From NCBI GenBank assembly GCA_022791475.1, contig JAAVZD010000028.1:1-7289 (forward strand): 7,289 bases of DNA, given 5' to 3'. How positions within the stretch are numbered: the stretch's first letter is position 1; each line of letters begins with the position of its first letter. The position numbers and the translations under genes were made by a program. The stretch is from Clostridia bacterium. GTDB taxonomy: Bacteria; Bacillota_A; Clostridia; TANB77; CAG-508. Positions 5,418-7,289 of the stretch are shown here, piece after piece. The notes under the pieces were generated by a model. That model saw nothing but the letters and a program-made list of their open reading frames with translations. It had not been told where the DNA came from and did not search any database.

Positions 5418-6530
5418 TTAAAAATTATTTGGATTTAAGTTGAGTAAATCAGGATGTACAAATATACCATCTTCTCTAATTAAAACGTCATCAAAGAAAA
5501 TTTTACCACCACCATATGAAGGAGTTTGAATACATACTAAATCCCAGTGAATAGCCGAGTCATTTCCATTAGGAGCAGCCTTATAGCAATGTCCTGGTGT
5601 TAAATGGAAAGAACCACAAATCTTTTCATCAAATAAAGTATCCTTCATTGGAAATGTTATAAAAGGATTTACTCCAAAAGAAAATTCTCCAATATATCTA
5701 CTACCTTCATCTGTATCTAATATATCATTAATACGTTTAGTATTATTTGCCGTCGCATTTACAATTTTACCTTTTGAAAATTCAAATACGATATTTTCGA
5801 ATGTATATCCGTTATAAATACTAGGTGTATTATAAGATATATATCCTTCAATAGAATCCTTAATAGGTGCAGTATATACCTCACCATCAGGAATATTATG
5901 AGTACCATAACAAGGAATAACATTAATTCCCTTAATTGAAAATGTAAGATCAGTTCCTTCACCTATAATGTGTACATTGTCAGTAGAACGCATAAGGCTT
6001 ACTAAAGATTCCATAGATTTTTGTAATTTTCCGTAATCCATAGTACATGCTTTAAAGTAAAAATCTTCAAAAGATTTAGTACTCATACCTGCAGCTTGTG
6101 CAAAGGCAGGAACAGGATATTGCAATATTACCCACTTTGTATGATTAACTCTTTGCTCAGAATGCACAGGAGAAAAATATAATTTTGAAAACATTGATAA
6201 ATTTTCAGAAGGAATATCGGCAAGTTCACAAGAATTCATATAAGATCGAATTCCTATAAAACAGTCCATTTGTTTCATTTCTTCCAAAGCTAAATCGCTC
6301 ATTAACTTTAATTGTTCTTTATTGCAATTCATTAATAATTCTCTTCTAAGGTTCATATCAAAATGATGGATAAAAGGAATACCACCATATTTATAAATTT
6401 TCCGAATAACTTCTTCTACTAAACTATCTGCTCCAGATCCATTATACTCAATATAAACTTTTTCTCCAGGTTGCAAACTTATAGAATGAGTTAAAAGTAA
6501 ATCTGTTAATTGTTCAATCCGTGCATCCAT
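5418..6530 (-). CDS. M29-family metallo-aminopeptidase (AmpS/PepS type)
   Basis: This is a cytoplasmic enzyme that removes N-terminal residues from peptides, using two divalent metal ions in the M29 family. At 370 residues it is close to the usual family length (about 370-415). It begins MDARIEQLTDLL with PGEKVYIEY (21-29), standard for the family's N-terminal domain. The catalytic C-terminal half has likely metal ligands E217 in PDGEVYTAP, E282 in IGEFSFGVNP, H309 in GSFHLTPGH, and H328 and D330 in SAIHWDLV. These assignments come from family motifs, not alignment. ATG 6530 is preceded by AGGAGGT with a 7-base gap. It has its own promoter and palindromic site upstream and ends at the shared terminator. 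Codons 4 and 43 are CGG read in frame as Arg, which matters for the frameshifts in the PBP gene. Confidence 0.93.
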   Translation of the reverse strand: MDARIEQLTDLLLTHSISLQPGEKVYIEYNGSGADSLVEEVIRKIYKYGGIPFIHHFDMNLRRELLMNCNKEQLKLMSDLALEEMKQMDCFIGIRSYMNSCELADIPSENLSMFSKLYFSPVHSEQRVNHTKWVILQYPVPAFAQAAGMSTKSFEDFYFKACTMDYGKLQKSMESLVSLMRSTDNVHIIGEGTDLTFSIKGINVIPCYGTHNIPDGEVYTAPIKDSIEGYISYNTPSIYNGYTFENIVFEFSKGKIVNATANNTKRINDILDTDEGSRYIGEFSFGVNPFITFPMKDTLFDEKICGSFHLTPGHCYKAAPNGNDSAIHWDLVCIQTPSYGGGKIFFDDVLIREDGIFVHPDLLNLNPNNF

Positions 6531-6581
6531 AAAATACCTCCTAAAATTTTATAAAGGTTAACAGTTACAAATATATTAATA

Positions 6582-6610
6582 ATTATAGCATTTATGTAAA
6601 GCATAGTCAA
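6582..6610 (-). promoter_or_regulatory. Sigma-A-type promoter of the aminopeptidase gene
   Basis: On the minus strand TTGACT (6610-6605) and a perfect TATAAT (6587-6582) are spaced by 17 bases. The leader to ATG 6530 is about 45 bases and contains the AGGAGGT ribosome binding site. Confidence 0.82.
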
Positions 6611-6627
6611 GTGTAAAGAATACACTT
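6609..6627. promoter_or_regulatory. Palindromic operator-like site at the aminopeptidase -35 box
   Basis: AAGTGTA (6609-6615) and TACACTT (6621-6627) are perfect inverted copies around AAGAA, overlapping the outer two bases of the -35 box. Size and placement suit a dimeric repressor or activator. I do not recognise the motif as a known regulator's box. Confidence 0.45.
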
Positions 6628-6892
6628 TAGAATATAATTTTATTTGAAATTTTTTATCTTTTATTTTGTAACAAAAAATAAGAATGAATTCTAATAACAA
6701 CTAATTTACAGAAAATATATTGCTAAATAAATTGTATTTGTATAAAATTCAATAAATATTAATTTGTATAATCAATTTTTACGAATAAGTTTCTTTTAAT
6801 ATTTTGAAATTATTTTATAATAAATTAAATAATATAGGGAAAGATAATAAAAAAATAGTGAAAGTAGAAAAAATAAGGAGAAAAAACATAAG
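6628..6892. other. AT-rich divergent intergenic region
   Basis: This is the non-coding spacer between the divergent aminopeptidase and pilin-like genes, beyond the aminopeptidase promoter. It is extremely AT-rich, so -10-like hexamers occur by chance. TATAAT at 6816-6821 has no good partner at the right distance, and TTGAAA at 6804-6809 has none either. A promoter for the gene at 6893 probably lies here but cannot be fixed. No convincing gene is seen. Confidence 0.5.
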
Positions 6893-7289
6893 ATGAAAAT
6901 AAAATTAAAAATAAATAGCAAAAAGTACAAAAATATAAAATTTAATGTAGGAGGAGACTTTGTTTCTACCCAAGCTATAACATTAATTTCATTAGTAATA
7001 ACAATAATAATACTAATTATATTAGCAGGGGTAGCAGTAAATTTGAGCATAGGAAATAATGGAATATTCACAAGAGCAAAACAAGCAAAAGAACTATACA
7101 AACAAAGTTCAGCGAGAGAAAAAGTAGAAATTGTGTTATTAGATGCAGCAATAGAAAAAAATGGAAATCCAGAGTACACTAGCAAAGAATTTTTAGATAA
7201 TATGTTAGAAGAAGCTGGAATAGAAGTAAATGGAGACATAGTAACAGTAGATAACTATAATTTTACAATAGATAGAGAAAACTTAAAAA
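6893..7289 (+). CDS. Prepilin-like membrane-anchored protein, N-terminal part (cut by window edge)
   Basis: The frame opens at ATG 6893 and stays open to the edge, giving 132 residues. AAGGAG lies 12 bases upstream, slightly far. After a basic leader of about 29 residues comes QAITLISLVITIIILIILAG, a hydrophobic helix of the type IV pilin/type II secretion pseudopilin kind. Next is VAVNLSIGNNGIFTRAKQAKE, then an acidic, soluble-looking helical region. Clostridia carry many such proteins with a TLI(S/A)LVITIIIL helix. The position that is glycine before the cut in classical prepilins is alanine here, and the usual Glu5 of the mature pilin is Ser, so processing by prepilin peptidase is uncertain. 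Its role (pilus subunit, secretion pseudopilin or surface adhesin) depends on the missing C terminus. Confidence 0.75.
   Translation, partial: MKIKLKINSKKYKNIKFNVGGDFVSTQAITLISLVITIIILIILAGVAVNLSIGNNGIFTRAKQAKELYKQSSAREKVEIVLLDAAIEKNGNPEYTSKEFLDNMLEEAGIEVNGDIVTVDNYNFTIDRENLK

Noticed and set aside
6506..6700. Open frame on the minus strand overlapping the aminopeptidase start
   Set aside because: It covers the promoter, palindrome and ribosome binding site of the aminopeptidase gene and has no start signal of its own.
6796..7239. Long minus-strand open frame opposite the pilin-like gene
   Set aside because: It mirrors the AT-rich coding strand, giving low-complexity Phe/Leu/Ser protein; the plus strand has the ribosome binding site and a recognisable pilin-like helix.

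Overview
The window is very AT-rich, with A/T-ending codons, strong AGGAGG-type ribosome binding sites and a complete spo0A. This points to an endospore-forming, low-GC member of the Bacillota, most likely class Clostridia. No RNA gene or CRISPR array is visible.

Layout. Bases 1-139 are one end of an IS3-family (IS150-group) insertion sequence whose orfA runs off the left edge on the minus strand. A spacer with a long imperfect hairpin (192-284) follows. On the plus strand come a class B penicillin-binding protein of the SpoVD/FtsI type (373-2571), a YigZ/IMPACT-family protein (2642-3274), and spo0A (3465-4280) with its own sigma-A promoter and terminator. After a structured intergenic patch (about 4351-4420), mscL lies on the minus strand with a C-terminal zinc ribbon. 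A 66-residue membrane protein on the plus strand converges with an M29 (AmpS-type) aminopeptidase on the minus strand across a perfect 24-bp hairpin. At the right edge a prepilin-like membrane-anchored protein starts on the plus strand and is cut off.

Most notable observation. The PBP coding sequence is spread over three reading frames (frame 1, then 2, then 3, then back to 1) by three single-base +1 shifts. At each shift the codon in the frame being left is CGG (1156-1158, 1382-1384, 1869-1871), and skipping its C puts a glycine GGN codon in the new frame. These are the only in-frame CGG codons I find in this gene. The reconstructed 731-residue protein keeps all three transpeptidase motifs (STFK, SCN, KTG), the N-terminal membrane anchor and a C-terminal PASTA domain. 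That argues against simple decay. The possibilities are context-dependent +1 frameshifting at a rare arginine codon, CGGN read as glycine, or a motif-linked sequencing artefact. Two in-frame CGG codons in the aminopeptidase gene are read straight as Arg, so CGG alone does not cause the shift.

How the genes relate. The PBP (septal or cortex peptidoglycan) and Spo0A (master regulator of sporulation entry) fit a sporulation/cell-envelope neighbourhood. YigZ, MscL, the aminopeptidase and the pilin-like protein look like separate transcription units with no evident shared pathway.
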